64,000 nucleotides of DNA from an uncultured Hymenobacter sp. (GCA_913776615.1 CAJYPK010000024.1:1-64000); one strand, 5' to 3'. Positions 35,620 to 45,850 are shown, counted from the first letter of the stretch. The notes: a model not told the origin generated them from the letters alone. Numbers and translations: made by a program.

Positions 35620-38600
35620 ATGGCTTCCGCCAAGAAAACTACGGCTCCGGTAACTGAACTAGATGAGGCGCCCCGCCCCATCGAAACTGATACGCCCGTC
35701 GATGCTACCACCCGCAAGCGCGGCATTCGTCGCAGCGCGGGCTCTGCCGATACCGATTATGTGAATGAGCAGCTCAACCGGGTGCTCTTCGCCCTCGATG
35801 CCTTTAAAAAAGGCGACGTATCGGTGCGCCTGACCAAACAAAACGACGATATCTTCTCCGAAATCGCCGAAGCCTACAACTCAATGGTGGAGATGATTGG
35901 CGGGGTAGGTGGGGAAGTGTCGCGTATTTCGAAGGTCGCCGGGGTGGAAGGCAACCTGAAAGCCCGCGCCTCGGCCGACGGCGCGGCGGGCTTCTGGCGC
36001 GACATGCTCAACAACATCAACGGCCTCGTGGATTCCATCGCCGTGCCGGTATTGGAAGTAGGTAAAGTGCTGAAAAACATCAGCCGGGGCAACCTCGACG
36101 AGAGCTTCCAGATTCCGGTGTCGGGCGACTTCAAGGTGATGGCCGAAACCATCAACCGCACCATCGACAACCTCAACGTATTCGCCGGCGAGGTAAGCCG
36201 CGTGGCGCAGGAGGTAGGCACCGAGGGCCGGCTGGGCGGCCAGGCCGTGGTGCCCAACGTGGGCGGCGTGTGGAAAGAGCTGACCGACAACGTAAACACG
36301 ATGGCGGCCTCGCTCACCAGCCAGGTGCGCGACATTGCCAACGTGACTACCGCCGTGGCCCGGGGCGACCTCAGTCAGAAGATGACGGTGGACGTGAAGG
36401 GCGAACTGCTGCAATTGAAGCAGAACCTCAACCAGATGGTGGACTCGCTCAACCTCTTCGCCGGTGAGGTAACCCGCGTGGCCCTCGACGTGGGCACCGA
36501 GGGGAAACTCGGCGGCCAGGCCAGCGTACCGGGCGTGTCGGGCATCTGGAAAGACCTGACCGACAACGTAAACAACATGGCCGCCAACCTGACCTCTCAG
36601 GTGCGCGACATCGCCAACGTGGCTACCGCCGTAGCCCGCGGCGACCTCAGCCAGAAGATGACGGTGAACGTGAAGGGCGAGATTCTGGAGCTGAAGAATA
36701 TTCTGAACCAGATGGTGGACTCGCTCAACATCTTCGGTGACGAAGTAACCCGCGTGGCCCGCGAAGTAGGCACCGAGGGTAAGCTCGGCGGTCAGGCCGT
36801 GGTGCCCCGCGTCGGCGGTACCTGGAAAGAGCTGACCGACAACGTAAACACGATGGCGGCCAACCTGACCAGCCAGGTGCGCGACATTGCCAACGTGGCC
36901 ACTGCCGTGGCCCGCGGTGACCTCAGCCAGAAAATGACGGTGGATGTGCAGGGCGAGATTCTCGACCTCAAGAACATCCTCAACCAGATGGTGGACTCGC
37001 TCAACATCTTCGCCGGCGAGGTAACCCGCGTGGCCCGCGAGGTGGGTACCGAAGGTATTCTGGGCGGCCAGGCCAACGTACCCCGCGTGAGCGGTACCTG
37101 GAAAGACTTGACCGACAACGTAAACACGATGGCCTCGAACCTGACTTCTCAGGTGCGGGACATTGCCAACGTGGCTACCGCCGTATCGCGCGGCGACCTT
37201 AGCCAGCGCGTGACGGTGAACGTGCGCGGCGAGCTCTTGCAGCTCAAGGAAAACCTCAACCAGATGGTGGACTCGCTGAACGTATTTGGCGACGAGGTAA
37301 CCCGCGTGGCCCGCGAGGTAGGCACCGACGGGAAGCTCGGCGGCCAGGCCAACGTGCCGGGCGTGAAAGGCACCTGGAAAGACCTGACCGACAACGTAAA
37401 TACGATGGCGGCCTCGCTCACCAGCCAGGTGCGCGACATTGCCAATGTAACCACCGCCGTAGCCCGTGGCGACCTCAGCCAGAAGGTATCGGTAGACGTT
37501 AAAGGTGAGCTGCTCGACCTCAAGGACAACATCAACCAGATGGTGGACTCGCTCAACATCTTCGCCGGCGAGGTAACCCGCGTGGCGCTGGAAGTGGGCA
37601 CCGAGGGCCAGCTGGGCGGCCAGGCCGTGGTGCCCAACGTGAGCGGCGTGTGGAAAGACTTGACCGACAACGTAAACACGATGGCCACCAACCTCACCAT
37701 CCAGGTGCGGGGCATCGTGAAAGTAGTAACGGCGGTATCGCAGGGCGACTTGACCCAGAAGCTGATGCTGGAAGCCGCCGGCGAGGTGGCCGACCTGGCC
37801 CAGACCATCAACCGAATGGTGGACGACCTGAACCGCCTGGCTTCGGAAGTAAGCCGGGTGGCCCGCGTGGCCGGGGCCGAGGGCAAGCTCACCGAGCGTG
37901 CCACGGTAGGCGGCGTATCGGGCTCGTGGAAAGAGCTGGTTGATACGCTCAACGCGCTGATTGAGAGCATAGCACTGCCGGTACTGGAAGTGAGCCGCGT
38001 GGTGCGTGCCATCTCGGAAGGTGACCTGACCCAGATGGTAGAAATTCAAACCACGGGCGACATTCTTTCGATGTCGAACTCGCTCAACCAAGCCGTAGAA
38101 AACCTCAACGCCCTGCTCGGGGAAATCAACGACTCGGCCCAGGTAGTGGGTACCTCTTCGGAAGAAATGGTAGACAAGGGCCAGGAAATGAGCCGGGTAA
38201 CGGTCGACGTGGCCCTGGCTATGCAGCAGATGGCCGAAGGCGCGCAAAATCAGGCCTTGAAAACTGACCAAGCCTTCAAGCTCATCGAGGAAATCATGAC
38301 CGCCACCAAGGAAACGGCCAACAAGGCCGACGTGGTGAACAAGTCGGCCATCATGGGTGAGCAAACCTCGCAACAGGGCCTCAAAACGGTGGCCGAGGTG
38401 GTGAAAAACATGGAAGAAATTTCCGGCGCGGCCACCCAAACCTCGCGCACCATCGAAGTACTCTCGACCCGCTCACAGGAAATCAGCAAGTCGCTGGGCG
38501 TGATTACCGACATCGCCTCGCAAACCAACCTGCTGGCCCTCAACGCCGCCATCGAAGCGGCCCGCGCCGGCGAGGCCGGCCGCGGCTTCGCGGTGGTAGC

Positions 38601-39405
38601 CGAGGAAATCCGCAAGCTGGCCGAAGGCTCGCGCAAATCGGCCAACGAGATTGCCACGCTGGTGGAAGACGTAAAGAAGGATACGACCAGTGCCGCCACC
38701 GCCATCAGCGCGATGGAAGACCGGGTATCGCGGGGTAAAAACGCCACCTTCGAGGCCAGCGCGGCCTTTAAGAACATTGCCACCAGCAGCGGTGAAACGC
38801 TGCGCACCTCGCGCGACATTCTCACGGCTACGGCCGTGCAGCAAACCTCGATTGGCGACGTGGTGAAGTACGTGGAAGAAGTGGTAGCCATCGCCGAGCA
38901 AACGGCCACCGGCACCCAGCAGGTGGCCGGTACGGCCCGCCAGCTGTCGTCGTCGATGCAGGAGCTCACCAGCTCGTCGCAGCGCCTCTCCGACATTGCC
39001 GACGACCTCCAGGACGGCCTCGAAACCTTCCAGCTCTTCGAATACGCCCCCGAGCCGGAGCCCGAACCCGAGCCCGAGCCGCAGCGCCGGGTGGTGCGCC
39101 GCCCGCTGGCTACCAAAGCTACGGTTACCCCCGTGGCCGCTGTCCCGGCCGTTGTACCCAGCACTGGCCGTCCCGCCCCGCGACGCGCCGCCAGCGCCAC
39201 CCCAGCCTCGGCGAATACCGCTGAAGCCAGCCCGGCTAGCAACGGCCGCGCCCGCCGCCCCGCCGCTACGCCGGCTGCCGAGGCTACCCCAGCTAAGGGC
39301 TCGGCACGCCGCGCCCGACCGGCCGCCAGCGATGCCACACCCGAAGCGGAAAGTAAGCCAACTCCCGCTGCTAGCCGTGCGCGCAGCAAGACAAAGGCTA
39401 AGTAA
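35620..39405 (+). CDS. Poly-HAMP methyl-accepting chemotaxis-type receptor, predicted soluble
   Basis: 1261 aa; repeated [42 protein letters not shown] (HAMP); MCP hairpin tip [41 protein letters not shown]; no hydrophobic TM segment seen; basic Ala/Pro-rich tail. Confidence 0.92.
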   Translation: MASAKKTTAPVTELDEAPRPIETDTPVDATTRKRGIRRSAGSADTDYVNEQLNRVLFALDAFKKGDVSVRLTKQNDDIFSEIAEAYNSMVEMIGGVGGEVSRISKVAGVEGNLKARASADGAAGFWRDMLNNINGLVDSIAVPVLEVGKVLKNISRGNLDESFQIPVSGDFKVMAETINRTIDNLNVFAGEVSRVAQEVGTEGRLGGQAVVPNVGGVWKELTDNVNTMAASLTSQVRDIANVTTAVARGDLSQKMTVDVKGELLQLKQNLNQMVDSLNLFAGEVTRVALDVGTEGKLGGQASVPGVSGIWKDLTDNVNNMAANLTSQVRDIANVATAVARGDLSQKMTVNVKGEILELKNILNQMVDSLNIFGDEVTRVAREVGTEGKLGGQAVVPRVGGTWKELTDNVNTMAANLTSQVRDIANVATAVARGDLSQKMTVDVQGEILDLKNILNQMVDSLNIFAGEVTRVAREVGTEGILGGQANVPRVSGTWKDLTDNVNTMASNLTSQVRDIANVATAVSRGDLSQRVTVNVRGELLQLKENLNQMVDSLNVFGDEVTRVAREVGTDGKLGGQANVPGVKGTWKDLTDNVNTMAASLTSQVRDIANVTTAVARGDLSQKVSVDVKGELLDLKDNINQMVDSLNIFAGEVTRVALEVGTEGQLGGQAVVPNVSGVWKDLTDNVNTMATNLTIQVRGIVKVVTAVSQGDLTQKLMLEAAGEVADLAQTINRMVDDLNRLASEVSRVARVAGAEGKLTERATVGGVSGSWKELVDTLNALIESIALPVLEVSRVVRAISEGDLTQMVEIQTTGDILSMSNSLNQAVENLNALLGEINDSAQVVGTSSEEMVDKGQEMSRVTVDVALAMQQMAEGAQNQALKTDQAFKLIEEIMTATKETANKADVVNKSAIMGEQTSQQGLKTVAEVVKNMEEISGAATQTSRTIEVLSTRSQEISKSLGVITDIASQTNLLALNAAIEAARAGEAGRGFAVVAEEIRKLAEGSRKSANEIATLVEDVKKDTTSAATAISAMEDRVSRGKNATFEASAAFKNIATSSGETLRTSRDILTATAVQQTSIGDVVKYVEEVVAIAEQTATGTQQVAGTARQLSSSMQELTSSSQRLSDIADDLQDGLETFQLFEYAPEPEPEPEPEPQRRVVRRPLATKATVTPVAAVPAVVPSTGRPAPRRAASATPASANTAEASPASNGRARRPAATPAAEATPAKGSARRARPAASDATPEAESKPTPAASRARSKTKAK
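35899..38106 (+). repeat. Eight 276-bp (92-aa) in-frame HAMP-array units within the receptor gene
   Basis: Unit starts at 35899, 36175, 36451, 36727, 37003, 37279, 37555, 37831; units starting 36175-37555 are very similar, first and last divergent. Confidence 0.88.
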
Positions 39406-39468
39406 TGACCTAGCCCGGCGCGTGCGCCATGATAGATTTAATTTTGATACTGAGCTTATTTAGTTTGC

Positions 39469-40065
39469 ATGGCTGATTCTGCTGCTACCCGCCCGGCCGC
39501 TACCTCGGGCCGCGCCGCGCCGGCTGCGCCCGAGGCGGTGGTCCAGCTGATAGTCTTCCGCCTGGGCGACGAGGACTACGGTATCCGCATCGAGCAGGTG
39601 AAAGAAGTCACCATTACCCCCGAGGTAGTGCGGATGCCCAAAACGCCGCCCTTTATTAAAGGCATCACCAACTTGCGCGGCGATATTATCGCCGTGGTAG
39701 ACTTGGAGGAGCGGTTTCAGCTGCGGCCGGCGGGCCGGCCGGTGCCTGAGTTTTCGTATACGCTGGCCGTGGAGGCGCCTGACTATACGCTGGGGCTGAT
39801 AGTCCGGGAAGTACCCCGGCCCATTACCATCCCGGTCAGCGCTATTGAGCCCGCGCCTGAATTTGTGCAGGATACCGGCCAGCGGGACAAATACCTCGAA
39901 GGCATTGCAAAGTTACCCGACGGCCAAGGCGTCATTATTGTGCTGGATATGCCCAAGCTGCTTACTCCTAGCGAGATAATGCGGCTGCCCGGCCAGCCCA
40001 CCGCCTCAGCTGGCCGCTCAGCTGCCAAAGCGGAGGCTGGCGACGCACCCTCCAAGGCGCATTAG
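39469..40065 (+). CDS. cheW: Chemotaxis adaptor protein CheW
   Basis: VVQLIVFRLGDEDYGIRIEQVKEV...FIKGITNLRGDIIAVVDLEERF. Confidence 0.92.
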   Translation: MADSAATRPAATSGRAAPAAPEAVVQLIVFRLGDEDYGIRIEQVKEVTITPEVVRMPKTPPFIKGITNLRGDIIAVVDLEERFQLRPAGRPVPEFSYTLAVEAPDYTLGLIVREVPRPITIPVSAIEPAPEFVQDTGQRDKYLEGIAKLPDGQGVIIVLDMPKLLTPSEIMRLPGQPTASAGRSAAKAEAGDAPSKAH

Positions 40066-40143
40066 CCGTAGACGAGCCACTTACCAGCCCACTAAGATGC
40101 TGGGTCAGCCTCCTTCCCTCACTTTCCTAGATTGACCTCCTAC

Positions 40144-40524
40144 ATGAATAAGCGCATTCTCATCGTCGACGACTCGTTCTACATGCGGACGATGCTCAAG
40201 AATATGCTCACCGACGCTGGCTATGACGTAGTCGGCGAAGCCGCCAATGGCCAGCAAGCCCTAGAGATGGCCGTAGCAACCACGCCCGACCTCATTACCC
40301 TCGACGTTATCCTACCCGACAACACTGGCCTCGACGTGCTCAAAGGCATTCGCCAGCAGCAGCCCGACGCCAAAGTTGTAATGTGCTCGGCCGTAGGCCA
40401 GGAAACCATTGTCAATGAGGCTATAGAAAATGGCGCTTTGGCCTACATCGTTAAACCCTTCTCGGAAGAGCGGGTGCTGGAAATCGTCGGCAGCGCGTTG
40501 CAGGGCGACGGCTCGCCCGTTTAG
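40144..40524 (+). CDS. cheY: CheY-like response regulator
   Basis: ILIVDDSFYMRTMLKNML; LITLDVILPDNTGLDVL; YIVKPF receiver signature; stand-alone receiver. Confidence 0.92.
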   Translation: MNKRILIVDDSFYMRTMLKNMLTDAGYDVVGEAANGQQALEMAVATTPDLITLDVILPDNTGLDVLKGIRQQQPDAKVVMCSAVGQETIVNEAIENGALAYIVKPFSEERVLEIVGSALQGDGSPV

Positions 40525-40706
40525 CCGGTGCCCGGCTGCGTAGCCGCTATTTAACCGTTCGATAGAACTACCCTCTTGCTTCTCCTCCTTTTTCCTGCGC
40601 AAAGTTCTGGCCCGGCCAGTGCCTGTTGTTGTGGCTATCAAGTAGCCGCTGGCAGCCGGGTGGGCTTTGGGCGGTGTAGAGGCAAGCATTTGCCCGATAA
40701 ACCGCT

Positions 40707-42362
40707 ATGACCGCACGCGAGCAAGAATATCGGGAGCTGTTCATGGCGGAGGCGTTGGAATATTACGACGCCATGTCGCGCCACCTGAGCGAGTTGGAGC
40801 GCAACCCGCAGGATGTGGGGGCGCTTAATGAGCTGTTCCGGCTCATGCACAACCTCAAGGCCAACGCCCGCGCCATGGGCTTCGTCGATATGGGCGAGGT
40901 TGCTCACAAGATGGAGACGCTGTTCGGGCAGATCCGGGGCAATGAGCGCACGTTTACCGGCTCGCTGGTCACGCTCACGTTCCGGGCCGTTGATATTCTG
41001 GGCAACATGATTCGGGCCGTGGGTGCGGGGCAGGACTCAACCGACGCCAAGCCGCTGCTCGAAAATCTGGAGCAACTTATTCAGGGGCAAGAGGTAGTAG
41101 AAGAAACGGAAGCGCCCACCGAAGAAGAGGCCGATGCCGACGCGGCCCGTAAGCTGGAGCTATCGGACCTGGTGTACATCCCGGTCAAAAAGCTCGATAA
41201 CCTGCTTAATCTGGTTGGGGAATTAGTGATCGACCGGGACCGGATTCTGACCCTGGCCGCCGAGCTGGGCCACCCGGCCTTGCAGGCGACGGCCCGGCAT
41301 TTGTTTCGCATCTCCGATGACTTGCAGTACTCCGTAATGGACGTGCGCCTGGTAGGAGCCGGGGTGCTGCTCAACAAGTTTCCCCGCGTGGTACGCGACG
41401 TGGCAGCAGCCGAAGGCAAGCAAGTGGAGTTGCTGCTAGCCGGGCAAGACGTGCAGATTGACCGTAACGTACTGCAACTCATTACCGACGCGCTGCTGCA
41501 TATCGTCCGCAACGCCGTGAGCCACGGCCTGGAAACGCCCGAGGCCCGCCAAGCGGCGGGTAAGCGGGCCACGGGTCGATTGGTGATATCGGCTCTTACC
41601 GAGCGCGATGACGTACTAATTCAAGTGCAGGACGACGGCCGAGGTATCGACACCGAGGCCGTGCGTAAAAAGGCCGTGCGTAAGGGCCTGATTACCGCCG
41701 AAGCCGCCGCCGCTCTCGATGAGCAAGAAGTGTGGGCGCTGTTGTTCGAGCCGGGCTTTTCAATGGCTGATAAAATCACCGACATCTCAGGCCGCGGCGT
41801 CGGCCTGGACGTGGTGAAGCTGGCCATCGACTCGCTGGGCGGGCGGCTGCGCGTCAGTTCGGAGCTGGGTAAAGGCACCACGTTTACGCTGGTGTTACCC
41901 ACTTCTATCGCCGTGAAGGGTGCCCTGCTGATTGAGCTCGATGAGCGTGCCTACGCCGTGCCGCTGCTGCACACCGATACTGTGCTGGCCCTGCCCAACG
42001 ACCAAGTCTTTGCCGTCGGGGGGCTGCTGATGACGCGCATTCAGGAGGAGAACGTGCCCCTCGTACCCCTGCGCCAATTGCTGTATTCTGAGGGCGACGA
42101 AGTACTGCCCCGTGCTACTCGCAGCGACTTACCCACTGATGGTAGCTTGCTCCAAGTATTGGTAGTGAGCTACAATAATCGCCGCCTGGGCCTGATTATC
42201 GACCGTTTTCTTCGCCAGCAAAACATTGTGGTGAAGTCACTAAGTAAACCACTGGATACCATAGACTTGTTTGGGGGCGTTACCCTGTTAGGGAGTGGTC
42301 AGCTCTGCCTCGTGCTGGATGTGCCAGCCCTGACTCGGCTATTTCTGGCCAAACGCCCTTAA
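40707..42362 (+). CDS. cheA: Chemotaxis histidine kinase CheA, short, apparently lacking a P2 domain
   Basis: P1 LFRLMHNLKANARAMGF; HIVRNAVSHGLETPEAR; DDGRGIDTEAVRKKA; GRGVGLDVVK; CheW-like C-terminus. Confidence 0.93.
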   Translation: MTAREQEYRELFMAEALEYYDAMSRHLSELERNPQDVGALNELFRLMHNLKANARAMGFVDMGEVAHKMETLFGQIRGNERTFTGSLVTLTFRAVDILGNMIRAVGAGQDSTDAKPLLENLEQLIQGQEVVEETEAPTEEEADADAARKLELSDLVYIPVKKLDNLLNLVGELVIDRDRILTLAAELGHPALQATARHLFRISDDLQYSVMDVRLVGAGVLLNKFPRVVRDVAAAEGKQVELLLAGQDVQIDRNVLQLITDALLHIVRNAVSHGLETPEARQAAGKRATGRLVISALTERDDVLIQVQDDGRGIDTEAVRKKAVRKGLITAEAAAALDEQEVWALLFEPGFSMADKITDISGRGVGLDVVKLAIDSLGGRLRVSSELGKGTTFTLVLPTSIAVKGALLIELDERAYAVPLLHTDTVLALPNDQVFAVGGLLMTRIQEENVPLVPLRQLLYSEGDEVLPRATRSDLPTDGSLLQVLVVSYNNRRLGLIIDRFLRQQNIVVKSLSKPLDTIDLFGGVTLLGSGQLCLVLDVPALTRLFLAKRP

Positions 42363-42434
42363 CTTTAGCTGCTTCCTGCTCTTTTCCGTATTAACCTGCC
42401 AGCTTCTGCGCCGCTGCCTACGAACTAAGCCGTT

Positions 42435-43073
42435 ATGACTGTATCAATGAATGAGTTGGAGCGCGATATCATTCGCGAAATCCTCAACATCGGCTTGGCC
42501 CGCGCAGCCGACAGCTTTGCCGTGATTGCACAGGAGCGGGTGATGCTGGAAGTACCCAACCTGGATTTGTTGCCCAGCACCAGCATTATTGAGCGCGTAC
42601 GCGACTACCAGACGCGGTACGTAGCTATTCAGAGCGACATTCGGGGCGATTTCAACGGCTCGACGTTTATGTTCTTCTCGGGGCAGCATGTACAGCGGCT
42701 CTCGCGGGTGTGCTTACGTATGCAGGTGCCCGATTCGCTGCAACTCAACGAACTCCAAGAGTCGCTGCTGCTCGAAATCAGCAATATCATCACCGGGGCC
42801 TTAGTGACGCAGTTGGCCAATATTCTAAAAGCCAATATCTACGGTGCGCCGCCCATGGCACCAACCGGCGACCTGGCAACGGCGTTGCGTAGCCTCATGC
42901 CCGACCCTGATGCCCTGCAACCCCTGATTTTCTCCGTTATTACGCAGTTTTCGGACAAGGAGAATTCGGTGGAGCTACCCCTGATGCTGTTCTTTGACCG
43001 AGCTACGTTCGAAAAGATTCTCGAAATTATTCGTACTTACGATTTTCTGGGCAAGGCCCAATCGGCGGCCTAA
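42435..43073 (+). CDS. cheC: CheC-family CheY phosphatase
   Basis: Two [DS]-x3-E-x2-N motifs: DIIREILN and SLLLEISN. Confidence 0.8.
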   Translation: MTVSMNELERDIIREILNIGLARAADSFAVIAQERVMLEVPNLDLLPSTSIIERVRDYQTRYVAIQSDIRGDFNGSTFMFFSGQHVQRLSRVCLRMQVPDSLQLNELQESLLLEISNIITGALVTQLANILKANIYGAPPMAPTGDLATALRSLMPDPDALQPLIFSVITQFSDKENSVELPLMLFFDRATFEKILEIIRTYDFLGKAQSAA

Positions 43074-43159
43074 GTCAGAAGTTGGCTTGGACTAGCGCCG
43101 CGATGGAAGTGCAAATCGAAGCTTTACAGGAGCTTCAGAAATAAACTTACTTTTTTTCA

Positions 43160-43194
43160 CCCACCAAGCGCCATGCGCTTGGTGTTCTTTTTTA
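43160..43194 (+). terminator. Terminator of the chemosensory cluster
   Basis: CACCAAGCGC-cat-GCGCTTGGTGTTCTTTTTT. Confidence 0.85.
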
Positions 43195-43197
43195 CCC

Positions 43198-44280
43198 GTG
43201 TCAGACTCCACTCTCGCGCAAAAGATTGCCAATTTTGACCCTAACGCCCTCGGCGACGCTGCCGGCGGACTGTTTGGCTTGCCCTTTACCCCCGAAGAAG
43301 CCCAGGTGGTGGTAGTGCCCGTGCCGTGGGAAGTAACGGTGAGCTATCGCGCCGGCACCGCCCAGGGGCCGGAAGCCATCCGCGAAGCTTCCCTGCAAGT
43401 TGACCTCTACGACCCCGACCTACCCGAAGCCTGGAAACTGGGTCTGGCGATGGAAGAGGAAGACGAAACCATTGCCCAAATCAGCCGTGAACTGCGCCCC
43501 GTGGCCGCCGACTACATCGGCTGGCTTGAAGAGGGCCAGCCCGTCGAGGGCGCGGCCCAGCACAGTACCGCTCCCGCGCGCATCACCGCTGAGGGCGATA
43601 AGCTTATTCAGTGGCTCAAACAGAAGACGGGCGCGCTGCTCGACGCGGGTAAAGCCGTGGCCGTGCTGGGCGGCGACCACAGCACCCCGCTGGGCTACCT
43701 GCACGCGCTGGCCGAGCGTCACAGCGAGTTTGGCATCCTGCAAATTGATGCCCACTGCGATTTGCGCCCAGCTTATGAGGGCTTTCAGTACTCGCACGCC
43801 AGCATTATGTATAACGCCTTGCAATTGCCGCAGGTGAAGAAGCTGGTGCAGGTGGGTATCCGCGACATGTGCCAGCAGGAGGCCGATCTCATCGAGCACT
43901 CGGTGGGTCGGGTAGCCTTGTTCGGCCAGCGGTTTATGAGCGAGGAGAAATTCGCCAAGAAGTCGTGGAAGAAGGTGTGCGGGAAAATTATCGCGCAGCT
44001 GCCCCAAAAGGTGTACATCAGCTTTGATATCGACGGGCTGGATCCCAAGCTGTGTCCCGGTACCGGTACTCCCGTACCCGGCGGGCTGGAGTTTGAGGAA
44101 GCAACCTACCTGCTGCGCATGATCGTGCGCTCAGGTCGTACTATTATCGGCTTAGACCTCAACGAGGTAGCGCCCGGCGATACCGAGTGGAACGGCATTG
44201 TGGGGGCCCGCCTGCTCTACCAACTCTGCAACTGGATGGCCGTATCACAGGGCCGCCTGACGGCCCGTAAGGCTGATTAA
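43198..44280 (+). CDS. Arginase/agmatinase/formimidoylglutamase family protein
   Basis: GTG start; GGDHSTPLGYLHA, IDAHCDLRP, SFDIDGLDP ureohydrolase metal-binding motifs. Confidence 0.9.
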   Translation: MSDSTLAQKIANFDPNALGDAAGGLFGLPFTPEEAQVVVVPVPWEVTVSYRAGTAQGPEAIREASLQVDLYDPDLPEAWKLGLAMEEEDETIAQISRELRPVAADYIGWLEEGQPVEGAAQHSTAPARITAEGDKLIQWLKQKTGALLDAGKAVAVLGGDHSTPLGYLHALAERHSEFGILQIDAHCDLRPAYEGFQYSHASIMYNALQLPQVKKLVQVGIRDMCQQEADLIEHSVGRVALFGQRFMSEEKFAKKSWKKVCGKIIAQLPQKVYISFDIDGLDPKLCPGTGTPVPGGLEFEEATYLLRMIVRSGRTIIGLDLNEVAPGDTEWNGIVGARLLYQLCNWMAVSQGRLTARKAD

Positions 44281-44308
44281 CTTCTCTCACTTTCACACCT
44301 ACGAAAAC

Positions 44309-44647
44309 ATGGGCAAAATCCTCATCAAGTTCATTCTCACGGCCGTGCTCACTTATGGCCTGGCGCAGGTGCTACCCAACGTGCATTTGGACGGTATGGG
44401 CAGCGCGGCGATACTAGTTATCGTGCTGGGCTTGCTCAACGCGACGGTGAAGCCCGTTCTGAAGATAATCGGCTTTCCCATCACGGTGCTGACGTTGGGG
44501 ATTTTCCTGCTGGTAATCAACGTTATCATCGTCAAGCTCGCTGATTTTTTGATGAGTAGCTTCTCGGTGACCGGCTTCCTGAGCGCGCTGATTTTCAGCC
44601 TCGCTATTTCGCTGGTAACGGCCGTAGTGGATATGATAACGGATTAG
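44309..44647 (+). CDS. Phage holin family / YvlD-like small membrane protein
   Basis: 112 aa hydrophobic protein; LLNATVKPVLKIIGFPITVLTLGIFLLVINVIIV. Confidence 0.85.
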   Translation: MGKILIKFILTAVLTYGLAQVLPNVHLDGMGSAAILVIVLGLLNATVKPVLKIIGFPITVLTLGIFLLVINVIIVKLADFLMSSFSVTGFLSALIFSLAISLVTAVVDMITD

Positions 44648-44665
44648 CCCACAAGTAACAAGATT

Positions 44666-44714
44666 CAAGAAAAAGAGGCCCGCCGAATATGATTCGGCGG
44701 GCCTCTTTTTCTTG
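44666..44714. terminator. Hairpin terminator
   Basis: CAAGAAAAAGAGGCCCGCCGAA-tatga-TTCGGCGGGCCTCTTTTTCTTG. Confidence 0.9.
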
Positions 44715-44803
44715 AAATTAGTTTGAGTTATTATTCGATTACTTATCCGTGCTTCGCTACGCTTGCAAAGACAAGCGTTTTGCCCAACTTGCGACAGAAC
44801 TGC

Positions 44804-45685
44804 TCAGGTGGTAGAGGCACTAGCTGGCCTACGAGCCTTTACGTTAGCGTGCCGCCGCCAGAATAGCCCGCCCGCCAAGCCAGCCAGCAGCGCGAGCGGC
44901 CACACGTAGAGTACCCCCAGCAGCAGGGAGATAAAGAATTGCCAGCCCCCGTAAAATGCCTCAACCGTGCGGCTGCCCAGGGAAACTACCGGCGCGTCGG
45001 GTACGGCCTGGGGCAGCGTCTGGTACAGCGTAAGCGTGATGGTGGAGTAAGCAACCTCGTCGTTCAGGGCGCGCAGGCGACTTTCGGTGGCTTCGATTTC
45101 TTCGCGCACGCTGCCCAGCTTTTCTTCGATATCGAGAATATCCTTGATTTTCTGCGCCTTGGCCAGTAGTACGGTGTATTGGCGCTCGACGGCGCGCTTG
45201 GCTTGCAGGCGAGCGGCCACGTCGGCGTGCTCAGCAGTGATGTCGTCGGTGCTCAGCTTTTTTTCTTCTACTGTGCCCAGGCCCGCCAGCCCGTTGAGTA
45301 AAGACTGAAACTGCGCGGGCGGCACCCGAATGGTGCTTTCCTGGCGCCATTTGCCGTCGGCGCGGGTTTCGGTGGCGGCGCTGAGGTAGCCTTTGCTGCG
45401 CCGTACCAGGCTATCGAGGCTGGCCGCGGCGCGTGGCAGGGCTGAGGTTTTCAGGCGTACGTCGGCGTGGTAGATGAGTAGGCGGGAGGCGGCGGCAGTA
45501 GCTGGCCCGACTGAAATTCCAGCTGGCGTATCATCAGCCGCGATCTTTATTTCCTCCGGGGCTAGCTCGGCTAACATCATTTGTTTCTGGGCGGATGAAG
45601 GCTGCTTTTCAGCCTGGCCGCAGCCACTGGCTACGACTAACGCTCCTAGAATTACCCCACGGTACCAGTTGCTACTCAATCTCAT
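44804..45685 (-). CDS. DUF4349 domain-containing lipoprotein
   Basis: Start MRLSSNWYRGVILGALVVASGCG; RRSKGYLSAATETRADGKWRQESTIRVPPAQF; coiled coil and C-terminal TM. Confidence 0.85.
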   Translation of the reverse strand: MRLSSNWYRGVILGALVVASGCGQAEKQPSSAQKQMMLAELAPEEIKIAADDTPAGISVGPATAAASRLLIYHADVRLKTSALPRAAASLDSLVRRSKGYLSAATETRADGKWRQESTIRVPPAQFQSLLNGLAGLGTVEEKKLSTDDITAEHADVAARLQAKRAVERQYTVLLAKAQKIKDILDIEEKLGSVREEIEATESRLRALNDEVAYSTITLTLYQTLPQAVPDAPVVSLGSRTVEAFYGGWQFFISLLLGVLYVWPLALLAGLAGGLFWRRHANVKARRPASASTT

Positions 45686-45811
45686 AGCCTGCGGTTGAAT
45701 AAGGTGAAACGTATCGAACCAGAATAAAGTGGTTCCGCTGAGCAGATGCCGGGACTCGCAGCAATCCACACACCTTATTATGCGGGTGGCAAAAATAGTA
45801 ACCCACCGCCA

Positions 45812-45850
45812 CGCAAAAAGGCCCCGCTTGCGACAAGCAGGGCCTTTGCG
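45812..45850. terminator. Hairpin terminator downstream of murA
   Basis: CGCAAAAAGGCCCCGCTTG-cga-CAAGCAGGGCCTTTGCG. Confidence 0.7.

Noticed and set aside
35899-38106. 276-bp tandem DNA repeat as a mobile or satellite repeat
   Set aside because: Units are in frame and encode HAMP modules; explained by protein domain duplication.
35881-38439. 852-aa minus-strand ORF antisense to the chemoreceptor
   Set aside because: Arises from the 276-bp in-frame repeat and high GC; His/Val/Gly-rich repeated translation with no recognisable domain, fully inside a strong sense gene.
43100-43144. Tiny ORF MEVQIEALQELQK downstream of cheC
   Set aside because: Too short to support from sequence alone; lies just before the cluster terminator.
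44309-44647. Phage holin as evidence of a prophage
   Set aside because: This YvlD-like family is common in bacterial chromosomes; no other phage gene nearby.
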